From: Actinophytocola algeriensis
GTDB lineage: Bacteria; Actinomycetota; Actinomycetes; Mycobacteriales; Pseudonocardiaceae
Assembly (NCBI RefSeq): GCF_014203735.1
Contig: NZ_JACHJQ010000011.1
Location: 186,001 to 250,000, forward strand
Length of the DNA: 64,000 nucleotides
Reading direction: 5' to 3'
The notes beneath the pieces were generated by a model. That model did no database searches. It worked only from the letters and a program-made list of their open reading frames with translations, and was not told the DNA's origin. Position 1 is the first letter of the stretch, and each line of letters starts with the position of its first letter. The position numbers and the translations under genes are program-made. Below, piece after piece: positions 15,854 through 24,944 of the stretch.

Positions 15854-18800
15854 ATGACCCATCGTGAATCGCGCCGGCGTGGCCTCGGCGCGGCGTTCAC
15901 GGCGGCGGTCGTCGGCCTCTCGCTGACCGCCCTGCCGTCGACCGCCACCGCCGCCCCACCGGTGGCACCGCAGGCACCTGGTTCGGGGGCCGACCTCCTC
16001 GGGAAACAGGACCAGGAGCTGATCGCAGCGGCCATCGAGGCGGGCGAGCAGACGGTCCAGATCCTGGTGCTCGCGAAAGCCGGACAGGAGAAGCAGAGCG
16101 TCGACCAGCTGGAGGCGGCCGGCGCGAAGATCCAGTACCGCGCCGACGAGCTCGGCTACGTCCGCGCGGAGGTGCCGACCAAGGACGTCGCGAAGTTCGC
16201 GAAGCTGTCGTCGGTCATCGCGCTGGACCTCGACCGCGTGTACGGCTTCGGCGAGCCGCGCCCGCTGGGCATCGACAACCCGGACCCGCAGCCCGCGCCC
16301 GGCCCGTCGACCCCGGCCGTCAACGCCTACATGCCGACGGGTGACACCGGCGCCGCGCAGTTCGTCCAGCAGAACCCGAAGCTCGACGGCCGCGGCGTGA
16401 CCGTCGGCATCATCGACTCGGGTGTCGACATCGGCCACCCGTCGCTGGCGACCACCAGCACCGGTGAGAAGAAGATCGTCGACTGGATCACGGCGACCGA
16501 CTCCGGTTTCACGAACGGCGTCAACAACGACAACGACCCGACGTGGATCGACATGCGCAGCCCCGCCCCGGGGCAGCCGGCCACGTACCGGTACGGCGTG
16601 TTCAACGAGCGGGACGCGCGCCTCGGCGGCGAGGTCGGCAACGACGTCAACCGCGACGGCAACCCGGCGGGCAGCATCGGCACGTTCGGCGTGCTGTGGG
16701 ACACCGCCACCAACACGGTCTGGGTCGACACCGACCAGGACAAGTCGTTCGCCGACGAGAAGGCGATGACCGACTACAAGGTCAAGCAGGACTCCGACGA
16801 GTTCGGCAACGACAACGCGGCCACGCCGGTGCGTGAGTCGATGCCGTTCGTCGTGCAGACCGACGCCGCGAACCAGTCGGTGAACATCGGCATCGTGTCC
16901 GGTGCGCACGGCTCGCACGTCGCGGGCATCGTGGCGGCCAACAAGCTGTTCGGCGGCACCATGAACGGCGCGGCCCCCGGCGCGAAGCTCGTGTCGGTCC
17001 GGGTCTGCCTGTTCGTCGCGGGCTGCACCCGCCACGCCATGGAAGAGGGCATGCACTACGCCGCCCGCGAGGGCGTCGACGTGCTGAACATGTCGGTCGG
17101 CGGCCTCGACCCGATCAACGACGGCGAGTCCGACACCGAGATCCTCTACAACCGCCTGATCGACGAGTACGGCGTGCAGATCTTCATCTCCGCTGGCAAC
17201 GACGGCCCGGCTTCCAACACGGTGAGCCGCCCGTCGCTGGCCGGCAAGGTGATGAGCGTCGGCTCGTACATCACGAAGGCCTCGTGGCAGCGCAACTACG
17301 GTTCGGACACGGTCAACGAGGAGAACCTGCACCCCTTCTCGGGCCGCGGCCCGACCGAGGCGGGCGGGTTCAAGCCGGACATCGTGGCGCCGGGCTCGGC
17401 GATCTCGTCGGTCCCGACGTGGCAGAACGGCGCCCCGGTCGCGGGCACCTACGCGCTGCCCCCCGGCTACGGCATGCTGCAGGGCACCTCGATGGCGTCC
17501 CCGCAGGCCGCGGGTGCCGCCGCGCTGCTGGTGAGCGCGGCCGTGCAGAAGAACGTGTCGCACGACCCGGAGCAGATCCGGACGGCGATGAAGTCCTCGG
17601 CCCGGTACCTGAAGAACTACCAGGCCTACGAGCAGGGCAACGGCCTCATCGACGTCAAGAAGGCCTGGAACCTGCTGAAGGCGGACATCGCCACCACCGA
17701 GATCTCCTCGTCGGTGCCGATCAGCACGTCGCTGTCGGACTTCCTGACCACCCCCGGGGTGGGCATCGGCATCCACGACCGCGAGGGCGTGAAGTCCGGT
17801 GACAAGTTCGTCCGCGAGTACACGTTCAAGCGGACGTCCGGCAAGGCGAGCCCGCTGACCTACCAGGTCAAGTGGGTCGGCAACGACGGCACGTTCAGCT
17901 CGGCGCCCACGATCACCCTGCCGCTGAACTCGGCGGTCAAGTTCCGGGTGAACGTGAACGTCCGCGGCGCGGGTGTGCACTCGGCGATCCTGAACCTCGA
18001 CAGCCCGATGTCGACCGGCATCGAGTACCAGACGCTGAACACGGTGATCGCGGCCGAGGACTTCACCTCGGCCAACGGTTTCCAGGTCAAGCACGGTGGC
18101 GAGATCGGCCGCAACGAGTTCAAGAGCTACTTCGTCCGGGTCCCGGCCGGCACGCCCGCGCTGAAGGTCGACCTGCAGGGCGGCGGCACGGCGCCGGGCG
18201 CGGGCCAGGTCCGCTTCCTGCGGTACCACCCGTACGGTGTCGCGATCGAGAGCAACACGCAGACCACGAACTGCTACAACCCGCCGGTTCCGCCGGGCAA
18301 CGCCTGCAACGGCGGTCAGAGCCCGACGAGCCGCACGGCGACGAACCCGACGCCGGGCGTGTGGGAGATCGTGGTCGAGGGCCGTCGCACGTCGGACGCC
18401 GTCGCGGCGCCGTACACGCTGTCGGTGTCGGTGCTGGGCGCGACCGTGTCCCCGAACCCGGACACGATCGCGACGGCGCAGGTGAACCAGCCGGTGTCGC
18501 GGTCCTACACGCTGAAGAACGCCTTCGGGCCGTTCAGCGGCCGGGCCGTCGGCACGAACCTGGGCAGTGCGAAGGTCGACCGGCCGTCGATCGCGGACGG
18601 GGGCTCCTCGCAGTTCCAGATCCCGGTGACGGCTGGTGCGCAGCAGCTGCGGGTCAAGATCGGCAACACGAGTGATCGCAGTGCCGACCTCGACCTGTTC
18701 CTCTACAACTGCACCAGCGGCAGCTGTGTCCTGACCGCACAGGCCGCGGACGCCGACTCGGAAGAGGCGGTCACCGTGAGCAACCCGGCAGCGGGTGTGT

Positions 18801-19072
18801 GGATCGCGCTGGTGGACGGCTTCGCGGTGCCCGCGGGCACCACGGAGTTCGACTACCTGGACGTGTTCAGCGGCGCGTCGTTCGGCACCGTCGCCGTCAC
18901 CGACGCGAACGCGGAGCGCGCCGCGGGCGCCGAGTGGACCGTCAACGGCACGGTGACGCCGATGGTGGTGCCGGCCGCCGGCCGCGTGCTCCTCGGCAAC
19001 GTCGAGGTCCGCACGGACACGAACGCGCTGGTCGGTACCGGTGACGTGATCGTGCAGGCGGTCACCTCGTAA
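15854..19072 (+). CDS. Secreted S8 (subtilisin-like) serine protease, 1072 aa
   Basis: Large exported protease. A signal peptide spans residues 1 to about 34 (RRRG start, hydrophobic core, cleavage near ATAAPP) and is followed by an inhibitor-like propeptide (residues about 52-130). Catalytic triad: D188 (GIIDSGVD), H352 (AHGSHVAG) and S546 (GTSMASP), with oxyanion N449 (SAGNDG). The D-to-H distance of 164 residues is much longer than in classic subtilisins and resembles the tripeptidyl-peptidase II group. The C-terminal half (610-1072) is beta-rich and includes PPC-like domains (SADLDLFLYNCTSGSC, GVWIALVDGF). AAGGA lies before ATG 15854, and a terminator hairpin follows the stop. Confidence 0.94.
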   Translation: MTHRESRRRGLGAAFTAAVVGLSLTALPSTATAAPPVAPQAPGSGADLLGKQDQELIAAAIEAGEQTVQILVLAKAGQEKQSVDQLEAAGAKIQYRADELGYVRAEVPTKDVAKFAKLSSVIALDLDRVYGFGEPRPLGIDNPDPQPAPGPSTPAVNAYMPTGDTGAAQFVQQNPKLDGRGVTVGIIDSGVDIGHPSLATTSTGEKKIVDWITATDSGFTNGVNNDNDPTWIDMRSPAPGQPATYRYGVFNERDARLGGEVGNDVNRDGNPAGSIGTFGVLWDTATNTVWVDTDQDKSFADEKAMTDYKVKQDSDEFGNDNAATPVRESMPFVVQTDAANQSVNIGIVSGAHGSHVAGIVAANKLFGGTMNGAAPGAKLVSVRVCLFVAGCTRHAMEEGMHYAAREGVDVLNMSVGGLDPINDGESDTEILYNRLIDEYGVQIFISAGNDGPASNTVSRPSLAGKVMSVGSYITKASWQRNYGSDTVNEENLHPFSGRGPTEAGGFKPDIVAPGSAISSVPTWQNGAPVAGTYALPPGYGMLQGTSMASPQAAGAAALLVSAAVQKNVSHDPEQIRTAMKSSARYLKNYQAYEQGNGLIDVKKAWNLLKADIATTEISSSVPISTSLSDFLTTPGVGIGIHDREGVKSGDKFVREYTFKRTSGKASPLTYQVKWVGNDGTFSSAPTITLPLNSAVKFRVNVNVRGAGVHSAILNLDSPMSTGIEYQTLNTVIAAEDFTSANGFQVKHGGEIGRNEFKSYFVRVPAGTPALKVDLQGGGTAPGAGQVRFLRYHPYGVAIESNTQTTNCYNPPVPPGNACNGGQSPTSRTATNPTPGVWEIVVEGRRTSDAVAAPYTLSVSVLGATVSPNPDTIATAQVNQPVSRSYTLKNAFGPFSGRAVGTNLGSAKVDRPSIADGGSSQFQIPVTAGAQQLRVKIGNTSDRSADLDLFLYNCTSGSCVLTAQAADADSEEAVTVSNPAAGVWIALVDGFAVPAGTTEFDYLDVFSGASFGTVAVTDANAERAAGAEWTVNGTVTPMVVPAAGRVLLGNVEVRTDTNALVGTGDVIVQAVTS

Positions 19073-19092
19073 CACCTCGCAGTACCTGGCGG

Positions 19093-19121
19093 CGGCCGGT
19101 CCCTCGTGCGGGGGCCGGCCG
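19093..19121 (+). terminator. Terminator hairpin after the S8 protease
   Basis: CGGCCGG at 19093-19099 pairs with CCGGCCG at 19115-19121; the inner T-CCC/GGG-G bases extend the stem around a loop near 19104-19110. It lies 20 bp past the protease stop and before the ada-alkA start, so it separates the two transcription units and argues against the upstream GTG at 19106 as the next gene's start. Confidence 0.75.
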
Positions 19122-19168
19122 TTGCCATGTCCGAATACCGCGAGCGTCGCCGGATCGCCGCTGGCAGC

Positions 19169-20620
19169 ATGGGTCAGGTGCTGATTGACGAGGACCAGGG
19201 CTACCGGGCGTCGGCGTCGCGCGACGCGCGCTTCGACGGCCAGTTCATCCTGGCCGTGCGGACCACGGGCATCTACTGCCGCCCGTCCTGCCCGGCCGCC
19301 ATGCCGAAACGCGGCAACGTCGTGTTCTTCTCCACCGCAGCGGCCGCGCAGCAGGCCGGTTTCCGCGCGTGCCGCCGCTGCCTGCCGGACTCCGTGCCGG
19401 GTTCGCCGGAGTGGAACCTGCGGGCCGACCTGGCCGGCCGCGCGATGCGCCTGATCACCGACGGCGTGGTCGAGCGCGAAGGCGTGCCGGGGCTGGCCTG
19501 CAGGCTGGGCTACTCGGAACGTCACCTGACGAGGGTCCTGACCGCGGAGCTGGGCGCGGGCCCGCTGGCGCTGGCGAGGGCGCACCGGGCCCACTCGGCC
19601 CGCCTGCTGATCGAGACGACGACGCTGTCGCAGGCCGACATCGCGTTCGCGGCCGGGTTCGCGAGCGTCCGCCAGTTCAACGACACGATCCGCGCGGTGT
19701 TCGCGACCACCCCGACGGGCCTGCGGACCGCGGCGAAGCGCCGCGCCACCCCGACCGCCCCCGGCAAGGTGACGCTGCGGCTGCCGTACCGGGAGCCGTT
19801 CGACTACGACGGCCTGCTGGACTTCCTCGCGGCGCGCGCGATCCCGGGCGTAGAGTCCATAGTGGACGGTGCGTACGGCCGTACGATGCGCCTGGCCCAC
19901 GGCACCGGCACGGCGTGGCTCACGCCGGCGCACGGCCACATCGACTGCACCCTGTCGCTGACCGACATGCGCGACCTGGGCAGCGCGGTGTCGCGCCTGC
20001 GGCGCCTGCTGGACCTGGACGCCGACCCGGGTGCGGTCGGTGACGTCCTGGGTGCGGACCCGGCACTGGAAGCGTTGGTGCGCAAGAACCCCGGCCTGCG
20101 CCTGCCGGGCGCGGTGGACGGCGCGGAGATCGTGACGAGGGCGGTGATCGGCCAGCAGATCACGGTCTCGGCCGCCCGCACCGCACTGTCGACGCTGACC
20201 GCCGCCCTCGGCGAGCCACTGTCCACACCGGACGGTGACCTGACGATGCTGTTCCCTGACCCGGCCGCGATCGCCGAGCGGGGCGCGGAGGTGCTGCGCG
20301 GTCCCCGCCGCCGCGTCGACACCATCCTGACGGTGAACGCGGCACTGGCGGCTGGCGACCTGGACGTGCACGTGGGAGCGGACCCGGAGGAGCTTTCCCG
20401 CACGCTGCAGGAGTTCTCGGGCGTCGGTCCGTGGACGGCCGGTTACGTGCTGATGCGCGTGCTGGGTTCCCCGGACGTGTTGCTGACCGGCGATGTCGCA
20501 CTGCGCAAGGGCGCGGCGAACCTGGGCCTGCCGTCGACACCGGAAGGCCTGGAGGCGCATGCCGGCGCGTGGCGCCCGTGGCGCAGCTACGTCGGCATGC
20601 ACCTCTGGTCGGCGTCCTAG
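19169..20620 (+). CDS. Ada-type regulator fused to AlkA DNA-3-methyladenine glycosylase, about 483 aa
   Basis: DNA alkylation repair and regulatory protein. The N-terminal Ada zinc domain has four cysteines C37, C41, C68 and C71 (GIYCRPSC ... CRRC); C37 corresponds to the phosphotriester methyl acceptor of E. coli Ada. An AraC-type helix-turn-helix follows (LACRLGYSERHLTRVLTAELG), then the AlkA N-domain and an HhH-GPD glycosylase domain with FSGVGPWTAGYVLMRVLG and catalytic D442 (LTGDVALRKG). The O6-methyltransferase domain of Ada is replaced by AlkA, a common actinomycete fusion. Start ATG 19169 is chosen to begin just before LIDEDQGYRA; GTG 19178 or ATG 19127 are possible. Confidence 0.93.
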   Translation: MGQVLIDEDQGYRASASRDARFDGQFILAVRTTGIYCRPSCPAAMPKRGNVVFFSTAAAAQQAGFRACRRCLPDSVPGSPEWNLRADLAGRAMRLITDGVVEREGVPGLACRLGYSERHLTRVLTAELGAGPLALARAHRAHSARLLIETTTLSQADIAFAAGFASVRQFNDTIRAVFATTPTGLRTAAKRRATPTAPGKVTLRLPYREPFDYDGLLDFLAARAIPGVESIVDGAYGRTMRLAHGTGTAWLTPAHGHIDCTLSLTDMRDLGSAVSRLRRLLDLDADPGAVGDVLGADPALEALVRKNPGLRLPGAVDGAEIVTRAVIGQQITVSAARTALSTLTAALGEPLSTPDGDLTMLFPDPAAIAERGAEVLRGPRRRVDTILTVNAALAAGDLDVHVGADPEELSRTLQEFSGVGPWTAGYVLMRVLGSPDVLLTGDVALRKGAANLGLPSTPEGLEAHAGAWRPWRSYVGMHLWSAS

Positions 20621-20624
20621 TGCC

Positions 20625-21776
20625 CTAGGAGTGCGTCACGTCGATGTCGTAGATCACGACCTCGCCGTAGTTGCTGTCGGCGCACGGGTCCGACCGGTCG
20701 CAGTTGGCCTGGGTGTAGGCCCCCGCCTTGAAGTACCCGTCCGGGAAGCTCGCGCTGATCGTGGTCTGCAGCACGCCGTTGTAGTAGGCCTTGATCGAGC
20801 CGCCGCTCACGACGAACTTGGCTTCGAACGGCGTCCCGAGCACGTAGTCGTCGTCGACGAGCTTGTGGTCGGACGTGTCGCCCTTGGTGACGTAGAGCCT
20901 GGTGCCTTCCAACCGGAAGACCGAGACGTCGTCGTCACCGTCGTGGATCTGCCCGGCGACCACGTCCGGCTTGTCGTTGGGCGTCGCGGTGATCGCCTCC
21001 CGGATGACCATGGTGTGCGTGCCTTCGGTGGCGGACCAGCCCGCCTCGTCCGAGCCGTCCGCGTTCATCTCCCGCAGCTCCGACCGGGGGTAGCTGGACC
21101 CACCGGTGGTCACGCCGTTGACCGCGGCCCGGAACCGCACCCCGTCGCACGCGTCGGTCGCGACGAACCACGGGTCGGCGGCGAAGGTGTCGAGCCGCGG
21201 TTGCGTGATCTCGTCCGGGTCCTCGTCCCCGCCGGTCGGCAGGGTGACCTTCCAGGCGGTCAGGTCGAGCACGTCGGCCGGGTAGGCACAGTCGCCGCCG
21301 CCGGAGTCGGCGCCGAAGATGCCGACCTCGGTGATGCTGGTCCAGTCGTTGACGGTGTTCCCGTACCCGACGATCCGCAGGTACCGGCCGCCGCGGTCGG
21401 CGAAGTCGTACGTCTCGGGCTGCCTGGTGGTGCCACTGCTGGCCCGCCGGCTGACCACAGTGGACCAGTCGGACCCGTTCCCGGACGTCTGGACCGCGAA
21501 GGTCGTCCGGCGCTGGTCCCCGTTGTGCCAGGCGACGGACAGCGACCCGAGGTCGACCTGCGACCCGAGGTCGTACCGGATCCAGACCCCGTCCCCTTCG
21601 TCCGACCAGCGCGTCCCGAGATCCCCGTCGAGCGTGTTGGCGGGGACGTTGCCGTCATCCCCGCTGGCCACCACCGACTGGACCGCCACCGGCTCTGCCT
21701 GCGCCACCGCCCCGGTGAGCACCGCGGCCGCGGCAGGCACCACAACCGCGGCGGCCACAACTCGTATGAGCCTCAT
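20625..21776 (-). CDS. Secreted polysaccharide lyase family 7 (alginate lyase-like) with discoidin domain, 383 aa
   Basis: Exported enzyme predicted to cleave alginate or a related uronate polymer by beta-elimination. The signal peptide ends near AVAQAEP. Residues about 30-145 form an F5/8 type C (discoidin/CBM32-like) domain (GDDGNVPANTLDGDLGTRWSDEGDGV). The rest is a PL7 jelly-roll with all three signatures: SELRE (SSYPRSELREM), QIH (AGQIHDG) and YFKAGAYTQ. Start ATG 21776 has a GGAGG sequence upstream. It lies downstream of, and in the same direction as, the LacI-family gene, so it may belong to the same regulatory circuit. Confidence 0.92.
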   Translation of the reverse strand: MRLIRVVAAAVVVPAAAAVLTGAVAQAEPVAVQSVVASGDDGNVPANTLDGDLGTRWSDEGDGVWIRYDLGSQVDLGSLSVAWHNGDQRRTTFAVQTSGNGSDWSTVVSRRASSGTTRQPETYDFADRGGRYLRIVGYGNTVNDWTSITEVGIFGADSGGGDCAYPADVLDLTAWKVTLPTGGDEDPDEITQPRLDTFAADPWFVATDACDGVRFRAAVNGVTTGGSSYPRSELREMNADGSDEAGWSATEGTHTMVIREAITATPNDKPDVVAGQIHDGDDDVSVFRLEGTRLYVTKGDTSDHKLVDDDYVLGTPFEAKFVVSGGSIKAYYNGVLQTTISASFPDGYFKAGAYTQANCDRSDPCADSNYGEVVIYDIDVTHS

Positions 21777-21874
21777 ACCCCTGAACCTCCATGTCCGGCA
21801 CAGTCCGTCACACCGGAAGCTACGGAAGCCACCCCGACGACCTCACCGCCCTGACCGAATCCTGCCAACCCCGC

Positions 21875-22879
21875 CTACAGGCCGCACCCACACGAGTTGC
21901 GGTGCATCAACGTCGTGGCCAGCCGTGCGGTCTGTGGCTTCCGGGACGGGTCGGCGATCCGCTCCAGCAGCATCCGCACCGCCGTGCGCCCCATCTCGGC
22001 GATCGGCTGCGCCACCGTCGTCACCGGCGGATCGACCAGGTCGGCCCACTCGACCTCGTCATAGCCGACGACCGCGAGATCCCGGCCCACCCGCACCCCA
22101 CGCCGCCTGCACTCGTGCAGCACCCCGGACAGCATCGTGTTGTTGGCCGCCACGACCGCGGTGGGCGGCGACGGCAGTTCCAGCAGCTTGCCCAGTGCGA
22201 GCGCCGCGGGGTCGGCGGCCGACTCACCGGGCACCACCAGCGACTCGTCCCACGTCAGCTTCGCGCGCCCCAGCCCGAGCCGGTACCCGAGCACCCGCTC
22301 GGTGGTGGTCGCCAGCCCCTCGGTGCCGCTGATCATCGCGATCCGCCGGTGCCCCACCGACGCGAGGTGCTGCACCAGCCCGGACGTGGCGTAGATGTTC
22401 TCCGGCCCCACCTGGTCCACGTCCTGCGCGGTCGTCAGCCGGTCCACGAGCACGATCGGGATCCCCAGCGACTTCAGCTCCGGCAGCACGGTCCCGGACG
22501 CCCGCGGCGACGGCGTCAGGATCAACCCGTCCACGCGCCGCGACCGCAACGTCCGCACCGCCGACTGTTCCGCCTCGGGCTCGTCGTGCGTGTCGGCGAG
22601 CACCAGCGTGTAACCGGATCGGGTGATCTCGTGCTCGATGGACCGCAGCAGTTCCGCGAAGTACGGGTTGGCGACCAGGGAAATCGCCACGCCGAGGGTG
22701 CGGGTGCCGCCGGTGACGAGAGAGCGCGCGATAGCGTCTCCGGTGTACCCGGTCCGCTCGACGGCGGCCAGGACCCGCGCCTTCGTCTCGGGCGCGACGG
22801 ACCTGGTGGAGTTGACCACGTGCGACACGGTGGTGATCGAGACGCCGGCCAGTTCGGCGACGTCCTTCATCGTGACCAC
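21875..22879 (-). CDS. LacI-family transcriptional regulator, 334 aa
   Basis: Sugar-responsive repressor. The N-terminal helix-turn-helix reads MKDVAELAGVSITTVSHVVN, followed by the hinge helix (ARSLVTGGTRTLGV) and a periplasmic-binding-protein-like effector domain ending in PDSRK-type regulator sequence and CGCGL. The start is set at GTG 22879, five bases after AAGGAG; internal ATG 22870 is the alternative. It is divergent from the sugar ABC operon, with a 26-bp palindrome in between that is the obvious operator. It probably represses the transporter and itself, with the effector unknown (fructose or ribose-type sugar by context). Confidence 0.93.
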   Translation of the reverse strand: MVTMKDVAELAGVSITTVSHVVNSTRSVAPETKARVLAAVERTGYTGDAIARSLVTGGTRTLGVAISLVANPYFAELLRSIEHEITRSGYTLVLADTHDEPEAEQSAVRTLRSRRVDGLILTPSPRASGTVLPELKSLGIPIVLVDRLTTAQDVDQVGPENIYATSGLVQHLASVGHRRIAMISGTEGLATTTERVLGYRLGLGRAKLTWDESLVVPGESAADPAALALGKLLELPSPPTAVVAANNTMLSGVLHECRRRGVRVGRDLAVVGYDEVEWADLVDPPVTTVAQPIAEMGRTAVRMLLERIADPSRKPQTARLATTLMHRNSCGCGL

Positions 22880-22902
22880 GGAGGCTCCTTGATCGAGGAA
22901 GG

Positions 22903-22928
22903 CGCAAGCGTTTGCGCAAACGGTTGCG
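22903..22928. promoter_or_regulatory. LacI-type operator palindrome and promoter of the sugar ABC operon
   Basis: A 26-bp palindrome with one mismatched pair is centred between 22915 and 22916; its core CGTTTGCGCAAACG is perfect and has the central CG and flanking T/A pattern of LacI-family operators. On the plus strand a possible -35 TTGCGC (22912-22917) lies inside it, 17 bp from TACTGA (22935-22940), so bound repressor would block transcription of the transporter genes. The LacI-family gene's own start is 24 bp away on the other side, implying autoregulation. Confidence 0.8.
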
Positions 22929-22984
22929 TCACGGTACTGACCGCAATAACTTCCCCGCAAACCAGCCCTGCCACGGAGGTAGTC

Positions 22985-23971
22985 ATGGGACGCCGAGGTC
23001 CTGCTCTCCTCGCCGCACTCGCCGTCGTCGCGCTCGCGGTCGGCTGCACGAGCACCAAGTCCGGCTCCGAGGAGTCCACCGGAGACGGCAAGACGAAGAT
23101 CGGCCTGGTCACCAAGACCGACAGCAACCCGTACTTCGTCGCGTTGCGGGACGCCGCGAAGGCGGAGGCCGACAAGAACGGCGCCGAACTCGTCGCGCTC
23201 GCGGGCAAGTTCGACGGTGACAACGACGGCCAGGTCGCCGCGATCGAGAACCTGGTCCAGCAGGGCGCGAAGACGATCCTGGTGACACCGAACAACTCCA
23301 CCGGCATCCTCGGTGCCATCAAGAAAGCACGCGACCGCGGCGTGCTCGTGATCGCGCTCGACACCGAGACCGACCCGCAGGACGCGGTCGACGCCACGAT
23401 CGCCACCGACAACACGAACGCGGGCCGCCTGCAGGGCCAGTACGTGAAGGCCGCGCTGAACGGCCAGCCCGCGCGGTCGATCCTGCTCGACGGCACCCCC
23501 GGCTCGACCGTGTCCGAGCAGCGCCACGCCGGGTTCGTCGAGGCCGCGCAGCCGGAGAACCTCGGCACCGAGGCCACCAACGGCGAACAGAACAAGGCGC
23601 AGCAGGCGACCGAGAACCTGCTGCAGCGCGCGACGACCGTCAACTCCATCTACACGCTGAACGAGCCGGCCGCACGCGGCGCCTACAGCGCGCTGAAGGC
23701 GAAAGGCCTGGCGGACAGGGTGGTCATCGGGTCGATCGACGGTTCCTGTGACGGCGTCGAGGCGGTCAAGAGCGGTGAGATCGCCGTGACCGTCATGCAG
23801 TTCCCGAAGAAGATGGCGGAACAGGGCGTGCGGTTCGCCGTGGAGTTCGCCAAGTCCGGGAAGAAGCCGACCGGGTTCGTGGAGACCGAGACCGCCGTGA
23901 TCACGGACAAGCCGCTCGCCGGCATCGACAGCGAGGACACCGCGTGGGGTCTCGAGAACTGCTGGGGCTGA
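22985..23971 (+). CDS. Sugar ABC transporter substrate-binding lipoprotein (RbsB/FrcB type), 328 aa
   Basis: Extracytoplasmic sugar-binding protein. The signal peptide ends in the lipobox LAVGCTS. The mature protein begins with the ribose-binding-protein hallmark KIGLVTKTDSNPYFVALRDAAKAEA and contains GTPGSTVSEQRHAGF and IGSIDGSCDGVEAVKSGEI typical of the periplasmic binding protein 1 family. GGAGG precedes ATG 22985. First gene of an operon with permease and ATPase; operon content (including an FrcK-like kinase) suggests fructose, though other pentoses or hexoses are possible. Confidence 0.93.
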   Translation: MGRRGPALLAALAVVALAVGCTSTKSGSEESTGDGKTKIGLVTKTDSNPYFVALRDAAKAEADKNGAELVALAGKFDGDNDGQVAAIENLVQQGAKTILVTPNNSTGILGAIKKARDRGVLVIALDTETDPQDAVDATIATDNTNAGRLQGQYVKAALNGQPARSILLDGTPGSTVSEQRHAGFVEAAQPENLGTEATNGEQNKAQQATENLLQRATTVNSIYTLNEPAARGAYSALKAKGLADRVVIGSIDGSCDGVEAVKSGEIAVTVMQFPKKMAEQGVRFAVEFAKSGKKPTGFVETETAVITDKPLAGIDSEDTAWGLENCWG

Positions 23972-23975
23972 CCGG

Positions 23976-24944
23976 ATGACGACCCGCGTTTCCCCCAGCG
24001 AGTTCATCCTCCGCACCCCGGCCATCGGCCCGGCGATCGCGCTCGTGGTCGCCGTGGTCGTGTTCGGGCTGACCACCGACACCTTCTTCAACGTCGACAA
24101 CCTGTCGCTGGTCGTCCAGCAGTCGCTGGTGATCGGCACGCTCGCGCTCGGCCAGACTCTGGTCATCCTCACCGCGGGCATCGACCTCGCCAACGCGGCG
24201 ATCGCGGTGCTCTCGACGCTGCTGATCGCGAAACTGACGATCAACGGAACCGACGCGCCGATCGCGCTCGTCGTCGGCATCGTCGCGGCGGCGCTGATCG
24301 GCGCGGTCACCGGCGGTCTCGTCACGGGTCTGCGGCTGCCGCCGTTCATCGTGACGCTCGGCCTGCTGACGATCGTCACCGCGGCCAGCCGCCTGTACGC
24401 GCAGGGCCAGAGCTTCCCGGTCACCGACCCGACGCTCGGGTGGCTCGGCACCACGCAGTACCTGTTCGGGCAGATCGAGGTCACCTACGGCATGGCGGTC
24501 ATGCTCGCCATGTTCGTCGGCCTCTGGTACGCGCTGACGAAGACCGCGTGGGGCAAACACGTCTACGCCGTCGGCAACGATCCCGAAGCCGCGCGCCTGT
24601 CCGGCATCCACGTCCGCCGCACGGTCCTGTCGGTGTACGTGGTCGCCGGGCTCTGCTACGGGATCGCGGCGTGGCAGGCACTCGGCCGCGTGCCCAACGC
24701 CGACCCGAACGCGTTCCAGCTCGGCAACCTCGACTCGATCACCGCGGTCGTCATCGGCGGCACGAGCCTGTTCGGCGGGCGCGGCAGCGTGCTCGGCACG
24801 TTGGTGGGCGCGCTGATCGTGGCGGTGCTGAGATCCGGGCTGACCCAGGCCGGGATCGACAACCTGTACCAGGACGTCGCGACCGGCGCGCTGGTGATCG
24901 CGGCCGTCGCCGTCGACCGGTTCTCGCGGGGGAGGCAGCGATGA
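23976..24944 (+). CDS. Sugar ABC transporter permease (RbsC/FrcC type), 322 aa
   Basis: Polytopic inner-membrane permease with about eight to ten hydrophobic segments. The family signatures LGQTLVILTAGIDLANAAIAV near the N-terminus and VYAVGNDPEAARLSGIHVRRT in the coupling loop are clear, and GGTSLFGGRGSVLGTLVGALIVAVLRSGL near the C-terminus is diagnostic for the ribose/fructose permease family. It follows the binding protein by 4 bp and overlaps the ATPase gene by 4 bp. Confidence 0.94.
   Translation: MTTRVSPSEFILRTPAIGPAIALVVAVVVFGLTTDTFFNVDNLSLVVQQSLVIGTLALGQTLVILTAGIDLANAAIAVLSTLLIAKLTINGTDAPIALVVGIVAAALIGAVTGGLVTGLRLPPFIVTLGLLTIVTAASRLYAQGQSFPVTDPTLGWLGTTQYLFGQIEVTYGMAVMLAMFVGLWYALTKTAWGKHVYAVGNDPEAARLSGIHVRRTVLSVYVVAGLCYGIAAWQALGRVPNADPNAFQLGNLDSITAVVIGGTSLFGGRGSVLGTLVGALIVAVLRSGLTQAGIDNLYQDVATGALVIAAVAVDRFSRGRQR

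Noticed and set aside
15818-20602. 1594-residue open frame on the minus strand
   Set aside because: It lies entirely opposite the S8 protease and Ada-AlkA genes, is extremely rich in Arg, Val and His, and has no recognisable domain; long antisense frames are expected at this GC content.
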